Source: Bacillota bacterium
Lineage (GTDB): Bacteria > Bacillota > Clostridia > Peptostreptococcales > Anaerovoracaceae
Length of the DNA: 6,248 nt
Direction: 5' to 3'
Assembly: GCA_016283945.1 (NCBI GenBank)
Contig: JAEENW010000009.1
Span: 1 to 6,248, forward strand
Below, piece after piece: positions 1 through 6,189 of this stretch. Under the pieces are notes generated by a model. That model was not told the DNA's origin. It did not search any database and worked only from the letters and a program-made list of their open reading frames with translations. Each line of letters starts with the position of its first letter. Positions within the stretch are counted from its first letter, which is position 1. A program made the translations under genes and the position numbers.

Positions 1-57
1 TATGAGCCAAATGAAAAAGTGTATTTGGAGAGGTACTGGATCAACCTTTCCAAGTGA
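1..57 (+). CDS. C-terminal end of an upstream gene (partial)
   Basis: Reading frame 1 is open from the window edge and encodes 18 residues, YEPNEKVYLERYWINLSK, before a TGA at 55-57. The residue mix looks like a genuine protein C-terminus (charged, aromatic, ending in Lys), and the next gene starts 53 nt later on the same strand, as expected for neighbouring co-directional genes. Base composition matches the AT-rich gene that follows rather than the GC-rich operon beyond 700. The fragment is too short to assign a family. A competing open frame starting at position 2 overlaps it and the next gene, and I regard that frame as a shadow. Confidence 0.45.
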   Translation, partial: YEPNEKVYLERYWINLSK

Positions 58-110
58 CAAATTCCAGTTTGAAGAGATCTCGATCAATCGGGTTTTAGTG
101 CTGAGGGTGG

Positions 111-587
111 ATGCTGAATATGAAAATAACTCGAAAGACAGTATTCCTCATAGTTGGACTCTGTGCTGTTTGTGCTATATGCTCTATAATTTGGAAATCC
201 GTAAACTCATATACACGAGTATTGAGAACAAACTGGGATATAGAATTGCCGAAAGCAGGGGCGGAAGAGGTTTTCTCATATTCAGAGCCAAGTTTTCATG
301 GGGATGGAATACGGTATCATGTAATTGATTATCCTATTGGAAGTGAAAGCAAAAAGATGCAGGATGTAGCATTCCAATTGGAAAAACTATTTGGCGGAAT
401 ACAACCGACAGAAGGCCAAATAGATTATGTTGAACAGTTAGTGAAACAAATTGATGCAAATGATATGGTAATCCCGGATTGGGAAAAATGCTCTTTAATG
501 AATCTCAAGCAGGAAGATGGTTCCCAGTTATTTTTGTTTTATCAGAGCGGAACGGGAACTGTTTTCATAGTTGAAGATTTTATCTAG
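111..587 (+). CDS. small membrane-anchored hypothetical protein
   Basis: This encodes 158 aa of unrecognised function. A basic N-terminus (residues 1-10, with K5, R8 and K9) precedes one hydrophobic segment at about residues 11-28. That gives a signal-anchor or uncleaved signal peptide, with residues 30-158 probably outside the membrane. There is no proper lipobox: the cysteines at 18, 21 and 24 lack the small residue needed at -1. The soluble part is acidic and aromatic, with a motif FHGDG at 62-66 followed by RYHVIDY, and an amphipathic stretch at about 80-115. FHGDG-type motifs occur, as far as I recall, in small secreted hypothetical proteins of Firmicutes, but I know of no assigned role. 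Start choice: GAGGG at 103-107 lies 3 nt before the ATG at 111. A second ATG at 120 (giving MKITRKTV) is almost as good, with GGTGG 9 nt upstream. The gene is AT-rich and differs from the rest of the window, which may mean transfer. It ends 49 nt before a bidirectional terminator. Confidence 0.7.
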   Translation: MLNMKITRKTVFLIVGLCAVCAICSIIWKSVNSYTRVLRTNWDIELPKAGAEEVFSYSEPSFHGDGIRYHVIDYPIGSESKKMQDVAFQLEKLFGGIQPTEGQIDYVEQLVKQIDANDMVIPDWEKCSLMNLKQEDGSQLFLFYQSGTGTVFIVEDFI

Positions 588-635
588 CCAGCAAAATTCC
601 GGTTTGCCTTTACCGAAAACAGCTGTGCGGGGGAA

Positions 636-671
636 AAAAGAGGTGCGGGCCTTGCGGCTCGCGCCTCTTTT
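636..671. terminator. bidirectional rho-independent terminator between convergent units
   Basis: There is a 16-bp stem: the left arm is 636-651 (AAAAGAGGTGCGGGCC) and the right arm is 656-671 (GGCTCGCGCCTCTTTT), around a TTGC loop at 652-655. All pairs are Watson-Crick except two G-U wobbles (644 with 663, 648 with 659). On the minus strand the stem is followed by an uninterrupted run of six U (A634-A639 on the plus strand), ideally placed 39 nt past the stop of the AEC permease gene, so it should end the four-gene operon. On the plus strand it finishes with UUUU then CAAUU, and sits 48 nt past the stop at 587, so it can also terminate the hypothetical gene. Confidence 0.9.
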
Positions 672-710
672 CAATTCCTTTGATATGAGCCTGTTTCGCA
701 TAAGATCGGA

Positions 711-1622
711 CTACAGCACCATGCACAGCAGCGGAATGGTCACGAAGGAGCACACGGTAGTGATGAACACGCCCTGTGAGGCGAGCTTCGGATCGTTGCC
801 GTACTGGTTGGCGAACATGACGCAGATGCTCGCGGCGGGCATCGCGCTGAGCACGGTCATCACGCCGAGTATAAGAGGGTCCTTCAGGAATATCCCGAGC
901 ACCAGGCGCATGAGAAGAGGCAGCGCCACCTGCTTTATGAGCGAGAAGGGATAGAGCCTTATCTCGGTGAAGATCTGCCTCACCGGGATGAGGGAGAGCG
1001 AGGCGCCTATGAGCATCATCGCGCAGGGCGAGGTCACGGAGCCTATCGAATCGAGGGTCTGGGCCAGGACGGAGGGCACGGAAATGTCGAAGAGGAATAT
1101 CACCAGCGCGGCGATGGAGCTGATCAAGGACGGATTGATCAGGATCTTCGGGGAGAATCTGCCCTTTCCGCCGCTCATAAGCGCGATGCCGAGGCTGTAG
1201 GCGGCGATGCTGAAGAGCATGTTGAAGATGCTCGCGAGGAATATGGCGCCCTCTCCGTAGATCGCGCGCAGGACAGGATAGCCCATGTAGCCCGTGTTCG
1301 AGAATATGGTCATGAACATGTAGAGACTGGACTGTGCCCGGGGTACGCGCATGAGCTTTACGATGAGCCAAGCCATGGGAATGATCACGATGTAGGTGAC
1401 GACACCGGCGCCGAGCACGGAGAAGGCCGCGCTCTTGGGGTAGTCGGCCTGCCCTCCGCAGACCGAGGCGAGTATCATGGCGGGAGTCGTTATGTCAAGC
1501 ACGAGGGCGGAGAGCTTCTTGGAGAAGCCCTCGTCCATGTAGCCCTTAAGCCCGCAGAAATAGCCCGTTCCCATCATGAGGAACAGGACTATCATCTGCT
1601 GTATTATCTGCGACATATCCAT
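711..1622 (-). CDS. AEC (auxin efflux carrier) family permease
   Basis: This encodes 303 aa, the usual length for bacterial AEC transporters, which move organic acids, amino acids or related small metabolites across the cytoplasmic membrane. The chain is hydrophobic throughout, with about 8-10 predicted segments (roughly 7-25, 38-56, 66-90, 98-120, 127-149, 166-187, 197-214, 227-246, 250-270 and 284-302). Two family signatures are visible: FSNTGYMGYPVL at 107-118 in the first half, and LSAMPAASICVMFANQYGND at 258-277 in the second half. Substrate cannot be read from sequence; malate, lactate or amino acid efflux are family precedents. It is the last gene of the operon, 34 nt after the EamA gene. 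The ATG at 1622 has no clear Shine-Dalgarno sequence, and the upstream gap is filled by GC hairpins; Met3 (1616) is an alternative start, also without one. The family call is firm, the substrate unknown. Confidence 0.93.
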   Translation of the reverse strand: MDMSQIIQQMIVLFLMMGTGYFCGLKGYMDEGFSKKLSALVLDITTPAMILASVCGGQADYPKSAAFSVLGAGVVTYIVIIPMAWLIVKLMRVPRAQSSLYMFMTIFSNTGYMGYPVLRAIYGEGAIFLASIFNMLFSIAAYSLGIALMSGGKGRFSPKILINPSLISSIAALVIFLFDISVPSVLAQTLDSIGSVTSPCAMMLIGASLSLIPVRQIFTEIRLYPFSLIKQVALPLLMRLVLGIFLKDPLILGVMTVLSAMPAASICVMFANQYGNDPKLASQGVFITTVCSFVTIPLLCMVL

Positions 1623-1625
1623 AAA

Positions 1626-1656
1626 GCGGCAAACCGCCGCGCGGGCTAGAGAGCCC
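1626..1656. repeat. two tandem GC-rich hairpins in the EamA-AEC gap
   Basis: Two short inverted repeats fill this 34-nt gap. Hairpin one pairs GCGGC (1626-1630) with GCCGC (1636-1640) around AAACC. Hairpin two pairs GGGCT (1643-1647) with AGCCC (1652-1656) around AGAG. On the minus-strand transcript the first hairpin is followed by only UUU and lies directly against the AEC start codon, so as a terminator it would be weak. It could modulate readthrough, stabilise the mRNA end after processing, or mask the start codon. Confidence 0.55.
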
Positions 1657-2505
1657 CTACGCGGATCCTTTCTTAAGAGTCATCAGCAGGTTGTAGGCCA
1701 TCACCGAGATGAAGACTATCGCGGCGCCCACAAGGGAGAGCTTCGTGAGGCTCTCGTGGTAGAAGACGGCGACGAGCACGGGGTTGAGTATCGCCTCGAC
1801 GCCCGTGATGAGGCAGGCCGCCACGGGAGGAGTGGTCTCGAGACCGGCGGTGAAGAATATGTAGGCGACGCCGAGCTGGAAGACGGCGAGGCAAAGGGCC
1901 GCGGTCCAGCCTGCAGCCCCGGTCTGGGAGAGATCCTGCCTGAGCAGCCAGGGAAGTCCCGTGACGAAGCCTCCGACCAGGCCGAAGAGCACGGAGCTCA
2001 GCGAGTCGGAGTCGTCGAAGCTGTTCATCATGAAGACTCCGCCGTAGAACATGCCGGACATGAGCGCCAGGGCGTTGCCGAGCATGTTGCCCGCGGAGAG
2101 GCCGTCCACGAAGAAGAACACCACGCCGGCGAATACGCAGGCGCAGGCCGCGAGATCGAGCTTCTGAGGCTTCTTCTTGAACAGTATGGTCGAATAGATT
2201 ATGACGAATATGGGAGCCGTGAACTGCAGGATGATGGTGTTGCCCGCGGTCGTGAGCTTGTTCGCCATCGAGTAGAGCAGGTTGGTCAGGACCATGCAGG
2301 CCGCGCCTGTCATCACGCTCCGGTTGACGACTATCCTGTGGCCCGTCCTCTTCAGGAAGAGCAGTATGATCCAGAACGCGATGGCCGACCTGAAGCTGTT
2401 TATAGCCAGGCCATGCCAGGGTATTAGCTTCATGAGAAGGCCGCCCAGCGCGAACAGGCAGGCCGCTATGAGGGTGCACAGTGTGCCGGGCATCTTCTTG
2501 AGCAT
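1657..2505 (-). CDS. EamA/DMT-superfamily transporter
   Basis: This encodes 282 aa with ten predicted membrane helices, arranged as two tandem EamA repeats (about residues 7-133 and 143-275). This is the standard layout and length of 10-TMS drug/metabolite exporters (RhaT/YdcZ-like fold group). Supporting features are the N-terminal AACLFALGGLLMKLIPW (14-30), an early S38-F-R39 helix start typical of the first repeat, LTTAGNTIILQFTAPIFV (84-101) and, in the second repeat, GVEAILNPVLVAVFYHE (235-251), matching the conserved E-x-x-x-x-P...E pattern of the family. Members export amino acids, nucleosides or other metabolites, or act in uptake; the substrate here is unknown. A short Lys-containing tail (KKGSA) follows the last helix. 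It is the third gene of the operon, 38 nt after the YugP-like peptidase, with its own strong ribosome binding site. The ATG at 2505 fits that site; Met5 would be too far from it. Confidence 0.93.
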   Translation of the reverse strand: MLKKMPGTLCTLIAACLFALGGLLMKLIPWHGLAINSFRSAIAFWIILLFLKRTGHRIVVNRSVMTGAACMVLTNLLYSMANKLTTAGNTIILQFTAPIFVIIYSTILFKKKPQKLDLAACACVFAGVVFFFVDGLSAGNMLGNALALMSGMFYGGVFMMNSFDDSDSLSSVLFGLVGGFVTGLPWLLRQDLSQTGAAGWTAALCLAVFQLGVAYIFFTAGLETTPPVAACLITGVEAILNPVLVAVFYHESLTKLSLVGAAIVFISVMAYNLLMTLKKGSA

Positions 2506-2508
2506 GCT

Positions 2509-2514
2509 TCCTCC
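2509..2514 (-). promoter_or_regulatory. Shine-Dalgarno site of the EamA transporter gene
   Basis: On the minus strand this reads GGAGGA, with 3 nt between its end and the ATG at 2505. The complementarity is near perfect though the spacing is short. It decides the start at 2505 over the in-frame Met5. Confidence 0.75.
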
Positions 2515-2520
2515 GAATCA

Positions 2521-2544
2521 GCGCCGCGCGAGGCGGCGCGCCGC
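2521..2544. repeat. GC-only hairpin/palindrome in the yugP-EamA gap
   Basis: GCGCCGC (2521-2527) pairs with GCGGCGC (2533-2539) around GCGAG, a 7-bp stem. Overlapping it is a perfect 12-bp palindrome, GCGGCGCGCCGC, at 2533-2544, which reaches into the peptidase stop codon, so two mutually exclusive foldings are possible. There is no U-tract on either strand, so I do not call it a terminator. Its position, between a stop codon and the next ribosome binding site, parallels the hairpins at 1626-1656. Confidence 0.55.
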
Positions 2545-3251
2545 TACCTCCTGTTGTTTCCCCTCATCGCAAGTATCCTGAGGAGGTTTCCCACCGCCAT
2601 CGCGAGGGCGGCGAGATAGGTCAGCGCGGCGGCTGAGAGCACCTCCCTGGCGCCCGCGATCTCCTCGGTCTGGCCGTTGACTATGCCGTACTCCTGCAGC
2701 ATGTCGAGAGCCCTGCGGCTCGCGTCGAGCTCCACGGGGAGAGTGATGAGGTGGAAGATCACGACGAGCATGAACATCGCGAGCCCGATGTTGAAGATGA
2801 GGTTGCCGCCGGAACCCATGAGGAGGCCGAGTATCATAACCGGCCAGGAGAGATTGCTGGTGATGTTGAGGACGGGAACGAGGTTGTTCCTGAGCCTCAG
2901 GAGGGCGTAGCCCTGGGCGTGCTGGCAGGCGTGTCCGCACTCGTGAGCCGCGATCGCTATCGCCGCGACCGAATAGCTCGAGTAGACGCCCTGCGAGAGG
3001 CTGAGTATCCTGGTCTGCGGGTTGTAGTTGTCGGTCAGAGTGCCCGCGACCTCCTGGATGCCTATGCCCAGGCCGTTGCGCCTTATGATGATGTCGGCGG
3101 CCTGAGCTCCGGTGATCCTCCTGGTGTTGCCGATCTGGGCGTACTTGGCGTAAGCGCCCTTGACCCTGGCCTGCGCGTACAGCGTGAGCAGTATCGCGGG
3201 GATCAGCAGGAGATAGCTCTGGTTATAGATGTTGTTGCCGTACATGTACAT
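2544..3251 (-). CDS. yugP: YugP-type membrane zinc metallopeptidase
   Basis: This encodes 235 aa, about the length of Bacillus YugP, a putative neutral zinc peptidase (Zn_peptidase_2 family). The zinc site is clear: HECGH at residues 103-107 gives two His ligands and the catalytic Glu104, and Glu174 in PVELDASRRA (172-181) is the likely third ligand, as in related gluzincins. Membrane segments lie at about 11-27, 129-147, 150-171 and 205-224, so the protein is integral to the cytoplasmic membrane with the active site between helices one and two. The family region GAQAADIIIRRNGL (48-61) is also present. Its physiological substrate is not known to me. It is the second gene of the operon, 12 nt after the M16 peptidase; its ribosome binding site overlaps that gene's stop codon, so translation is probably coupled. 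The ATG at 3251 has ideal spacing; Met3 (3245) is a possible alternative. Confidence 0.93.
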   Translation of the reverse strand: MYMYGNNIYNQSYLLLIPAILLTLYAQARVKGAYAKYAQIGNTRRITGAQAADIIIRRNGLGIGIQEVAGTLTDNYNPQTRILSLSQGVYSSYSVAAIAIAAHECGHACQHAQGYALLRLRNNLVPVLNITSNLSWPVMILGLLMGSGGNLIFNIGLAMFMLVVIFHLITLPVELDASRRALDMLQEYGIVNGQTEEIAGAREVLSAAALTYLAALAMAVGNLLRILAMRGNNRR

Positions 3252-3258
3252 GGTTATA

Positions 3259-3265
3259 CCTCCTT
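3259..3265 (-). promoter_or_regulatory. Shine-Dalgarno site of yugP, overlapping the M16 stop codon
   Basis: On the minus strand this reads AAGGAGG, 7 nt before the ATG at 3251. Its first two bases are the last two of the TAA stop (3266-3264) of the upstream M16 gene. Terminating ribosomes therefore sit on the initiation region of the next gene, which favours reinitiation and matched expression of the two peptidases. Confidence 0.85.
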
Positions 3266-6176
3266 ACAGCGGAAGCCTCTCGGCGCCCTCGAGCGCGTCT
3301 GCGGCGGCCTCGTGGGCGACGACGCACACCGCGCCCTCCTCAGCGAGCCGTTCGAAGACCTCCGCTGCCTCTATGATATCATCAATATCGGTCTCGAGCA
3401 TCTGCCTTCTCCACTTGAGGGCGAGCTTTTCGCTCACGCCGGAGAACCAGCGGTTGTCCGCGAGCGCCCCGTAGGTCTTGGCGGAGACCACGGGCTCGAG
3501 TCCCGCGACGGTCGATATTATGTACTTGTCCAGATCCTCGCCGCTGTCGCCGAAGGCCCTGAGGAAGGCCGCTATGCCGCGGTTGGTCTCTATGCTCGCC
3601 GCGGGCGAGGGATCCCTGTAGGAGTAGGTCGAGAGGTTGCCGAGGGTCCCGAGCCTGACGCCGGTCCCGTAGGCGCCGCCCTGCACCCTGACCTCGTTCC
3701 AGAGGTAGGAGAGCGTGACTATGTTCGCGGCGACGGCGAGGCTTCCGCTGTACTCCGAGCCTATGGCCCTGAGGTTGAGAGCCTGGGAGCTGAAGCCTAT
3801 CTGCGCGGGGATCACGACGGCGGAGCGCGCGGGAAGCGCGGCCTCGTAGGATGTCGCCTGCATCGCGGGCTCGCCCTGCGGAATGTCCGCGAAGGCGGAG
3901 ACGTCCGGAAGCTCCGTCGCGGTCACGCTGAGCGTGAGCTTCTCGCGGCAGATGACCTTCTTCAGGGTGCCTGCGAGCCATTCCATCCACGGCCCGAGCT
4001 CCTCGTCTATGTTTTCACCGAAGGAATCGATCCAGCGTGTGTGTCCGTAGCCTGTGATGGCGTTGGCGACGGCGTTGTCGGAGCTGTAGCCGCTGAGCGC
4101 CGTTACCTGCGCGAGCATGTGGCCTGAATCGACCCAGGCGTCCTTCACGCGGATGTAGTCCTGCATGACGAGGTCGTGCGCCGCGGCGAGGGCGGTGAAG
4201 TCGCTCTCGAGCAGTATCTCCCTGACGAGCGCGGCGGCCCTGTCCACATTCTCCTCGAGCATGCTGCATGACACGACCAGATAGGGCGTGCAGAGGCTGA
4301 GGTAGTCCTTGTCCCTGAAGGCGTTGAGCCTGAAGCGCAGCTCGCCGGTGCGGGTCTTGATCTCCTTTTCGAGCTCAGCGACGCTGTGCTCCGCGGTAGG
4401 AAGATCCGCGAGCAGCATGTCGGGGGCGAAGCGGGTCAGGTCCGCGAGCCCGAGCTCCGCGAGCGAGAAGTACATGCTCACGTAGACTATGCCGTTGGTC
4501 GGGATGCTGTGGTATAGGAGCCTGACGCCGCCGAGGTCCTTCTCCTCGGTGGGCGGTATGTACTGCTGCTCGCTCACCTCGGACAGAGGGAGCTGAGGTA
4601 TGGACGCGGAGGCCTCGGGGCTGTCCGGAGTGCTCTGCCAGAGGGCGAGAGCCTCGTTCATCCTGAGATTATCCGCATAGTCGGCATCGGTCCAGCCCGC
4701 GGTCATCTCCGCGAGCTTCGCCTCCTCGGCCGCCCTGAGCCCGGCGCCATAGGAAGCGCTCGGGCGGGTGATCAGCACCGAGCTGTGCTCGCGGTCGAGC
4801 AGCATCTCGGCGAGGAGCTTCTCGTAGTAATCGGTCGAGAGCAGCTCCCTGAGCCTCGCGAAGACGTCCCTGTATTCGAGCGCGTCGAGCGGGTCGCCTC
4901 CGTAGAGCCAGTAGCCGAGAGCCCTTATGGCCCTTCTGAGACCGGCGGGCTGGCTGCCCTCCCTTACGGTGAATTCGTATCTGTTGATGTAGGCCTCGAG
5001 CAGTCCGCGGTCGAGCCCCTCATCGCAGAGGCGGCGAACCGTGCCGCTTATGAGCTCCAGAAGCTCCTCCTCGCGGCCGTCCGCGACGTTCCTCGCGGTG
5101 AGCTGCACGCTCGGCTGAAGCACTCCGCTGTCCAAGAAGAGCTCCAGGTCCTGAGCGAGCCCGGACCCGAGCACCGCCGCGGTGAGCGGGGCCTCGTTGA
5201 AGGAGGCTATAGCGGTGCTGATGATGTCGGCGGCGTAGCCCTTGAGCCTGTCGTCGTAGCGGCAGAGCGGCTTTCCCATGGATAGCAGGGACTTGTCCTT
5301 CGGATCCTCGCCCGGGGCGAGCTCGTAGAAGTCCTCGCCGAAGCTTCCCTTAGGCTCCTGCATCGGGATCCCGGGGACGGGGGCGAAGTCCCCTCCCGCG
5401 CGCTCCGCGAGGTAGCCATCCAGGAGCTTCAGGAGCTCCTCGATGGGGACGCTTCCGTCGAGGTATATGAGGGCGTTCGAGGGATGGTAGAAGCGCCCGT
5501 AGGTTTCGAGGTACTGCTCGTAGCTGAGCTCGGAGATGCGCGCCGGATCCCCGCCGGAGTTGAAGCGGTAGGGGCTGTCCGGGAACATCGCGGTGTAGAG
5601 GTCCTGGCGCAGGATCTCCTCCTTGTCGGACATGGAGCCCTTCATCTCGTTGAAGACCACGCCCTTGAAGCTGAGCCTGGGCTTTGCGGAGCCCTCGGCG
5701 GGCTCCTGCTCTATGTGCCAGCCCTCCTGGCGGAAGATGTTGCGGTCGGTCCTCAGCCTCGGCGCGAAGACCGCGTCGAGATAGACCTCCGCGAGGTTGA
5801 GCAGGTCCCTGGGGTTGCGGCTCGAGACCGGATAGACGGTCTTGTCCGGGTAGGTCATCGCGTTGAGGAAGGTGTTCATCGAGCCCTTGAGCAGGTCGAC
5901 GAAGGGCTCCTTGACGGGAAATTTGTCGGAGCCGCAGAGCACGGTGTGCTCGAGTATGTGGAATACGCCCGTGCTGTCCTCCGGCACGGTCCTGAAGCTT
6001 ATGGAGAAGAGCTTGTTGTCCTCGCCGTTCGCGAGCCAGGCGAGCTTTGCCCCGCTCGCCTCGTGCGTCATGGTGTAGAGGACGCCCGAAAGCTCCTTCG
6101 AGGGGCGCGCGGCGTCTACGACGAAGCCTGCGAAGCGCTCGCCCTCAGTGAATGGTCTTGCCTCATATGCTGCCAT
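3264..6176 (-). CDS. M16C (PreP/Cym1-like) insulinase-family metallopeptidase
   Basis: This encodes 970 aa, full length for the single-chain M16C family (presequence protease PreP, yeast Cym1, falcilysin relatives), which degrades oligopeptides in a closed two-half chamber. The inverted zinc motif HxxEH is at H73-I-L-E76-H77, with E76 catalytic, followed by the highly conserved VKEPFVDLLKGSMNTFLNA (88-106) and TYPDKTVYPVSS. The third zinc ligand is E177 in NEMKG, 100 residues after H77 as in plant PreP. Domains in order: active M16 domain (about 35-240), second M16 domain (about 240-460), linker/M16C-associated region (about 465-720), and the C-terminal M16 domains. The latter carry the substrate-contact Arg/Tyr pair near 830 and 836 in RVQGGAYG, and SYRDP near 852. 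There is no signal peptide or membrane segment, so it is likely cytosolic. It is the first visible gene of the operon. The start at 6176 is supported by AGGAGA just upstream. Many Arg codons are AGG and many Ile codons are AUA. All catalytic residues are present. Confidence 0.95.
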   Translation of the reverse strand: MAAYEARPFTEGERFAGFVVDAARPSKELSGVLYTMTHEASGAKLAWLANGEDNKLFSISFRTVPEDSTGVFHILEHTVLCGSDKFPVKEPFVDLLKGSMNTFLNAMTYPDKTVYPVSSRNPRDLLNLAEVYLDAVFAPRLRTDRNIFRQEGWHIEQEPAEGSAKPRLSFKGVVFNEMKGSMSDKEEILRQDLYTAMFPDSPYRFNSGGDPARISELSYEQYLETYGRFYHPSNALIYLDGSVPIEELLKLLDGYLAERAGGDFAPVPGIPMQEPKGSFGEDFYELAPGEDPKDKSLLSMGKPLCRYDDRLKGYAADIISTAIASFNEAPLTAAVLGSGLAQDLELFLDSGVLQPSVQLTARNVADGREEELLELISGTVRRLCDEGLDRGLLEAYINRYEFTVREGSQPAGLRRAIRALGYWLYGGDPLDALEYRDVFARLRELLSTDYYEKLLAEMLLDREHSSVLITRPSASYGAGLRAAEEAKLAEMTAGWTDADYADNLRMNEALALWQSTPDSPEASASIPQLPLSEVSEQQYIPPTEEKDLGGVRLLYHSIPTNGIVYVSMYFSLAELGLADLTRFAPDMLLADLPTAEHSVAELEKEIKTRTGELRFRLNAFRDKDYLSLCTPYLVVSCSMLEENVDRAAALVREILLESDFTALAAAHDLVMQDYIRVKDAWVDSGHMLAQVTALSGYSSDNAVANAITGYGHTRWIDSFGENIDEELGPWMEWLAGTLKKVICREKLTLSVTATELPDVSAFADIPQGEPAMQATSYEAALPARSAVVIPAQIGFSSQALNLRAIGSEYSGSLAVAANIVTLSYLWNEVRVQGGAYGTGVRLGTLGNLSTYSYRDPSPAASIETNRGIAAFLRAFGDSGEDLDKYIISTVAGLEPVVSAKTYGALADNRWFSGVSEKLALKWRRQMLETDIDDIIEAAEVFERLAEEGAVCVVAHEAAADALEGAERLPL

Positions 6177-6181
6177 ATGTA

Positions 6182-6187
6182 TCTCCT
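6182..6187 (-). promoter_or_regulatory. Shine-Dalgarno site of the M16C peptidase gene
   Basis: On the minus strand this reads AGGAGA, 5 nt before the ATG at 6176. Good complementarity and spacing support this start; no closer in-frame ATG or GTG competes. Confidence 0.8.
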
Positions 6188-6189
6188 GT

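Noticed and set aside
69..98. Possible sigma-70 promoter (TTGAAG, 18 nt, TTTTAG) before the hypothetical gene
   Set aside because: It matches only 4 of 6 and 3 of 6 consensus bases, which is common by chance in AT-rich DNA. The 53-nt gap after the upstream gene allows co-transcription instead.
128..185. Lipoprotein signal (lipobox) in the anchored hypothetical protein
   Set aside because: The cysteines at residues 18, 21 and 24 are preceded by Leu, Val and Ile rather than Gly, Ala or Ser, so lipidation is unlikely; an uncleaved anchor fits better.
2..328. 108-codon plus-strand frame overlapping the left edge
   Set aside because: It overlaps most of the 5' half of the better-supported anchored-protein gene in another frame, has no clear ribosome binding site, and its residues show no coherent domain.
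610..1371. 253-codon minus-strand frame overlapping the AEC gene
   Set aside because: It is His/Arg/Pro-rich out-of-frame translation of the AEC permease gene and runs through the terminator stem.
1626..1640. Rho-independent terminator for the EamA gene
   Set aside because: The stem is only 5 bp with a UUU tail abutting the next start codon, far weaker than the terminator at 636-671; it is kept as a hairpin of unknown role.
1576..2427. 283-codon plus-strand open frame opposite the EamA gene
   Set aside because: The translation is highly charged, His/Glu/Arg/Gly-rich and non-globular; the opposite strand has a complete ten-helix transporter with a ribosome binding site.
2751..4127. Long open frame of 458 codons on the plus strand, antisense to yugP and M16
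   Set aside because: Its translation is rich in Gly, Val, Glu, Arg and Asp without domain character, and it lies opposite two well-supported peptidase genes. In GC-rich DNA with few A/T-rich stop codons, such antisense frames are expected by chance.
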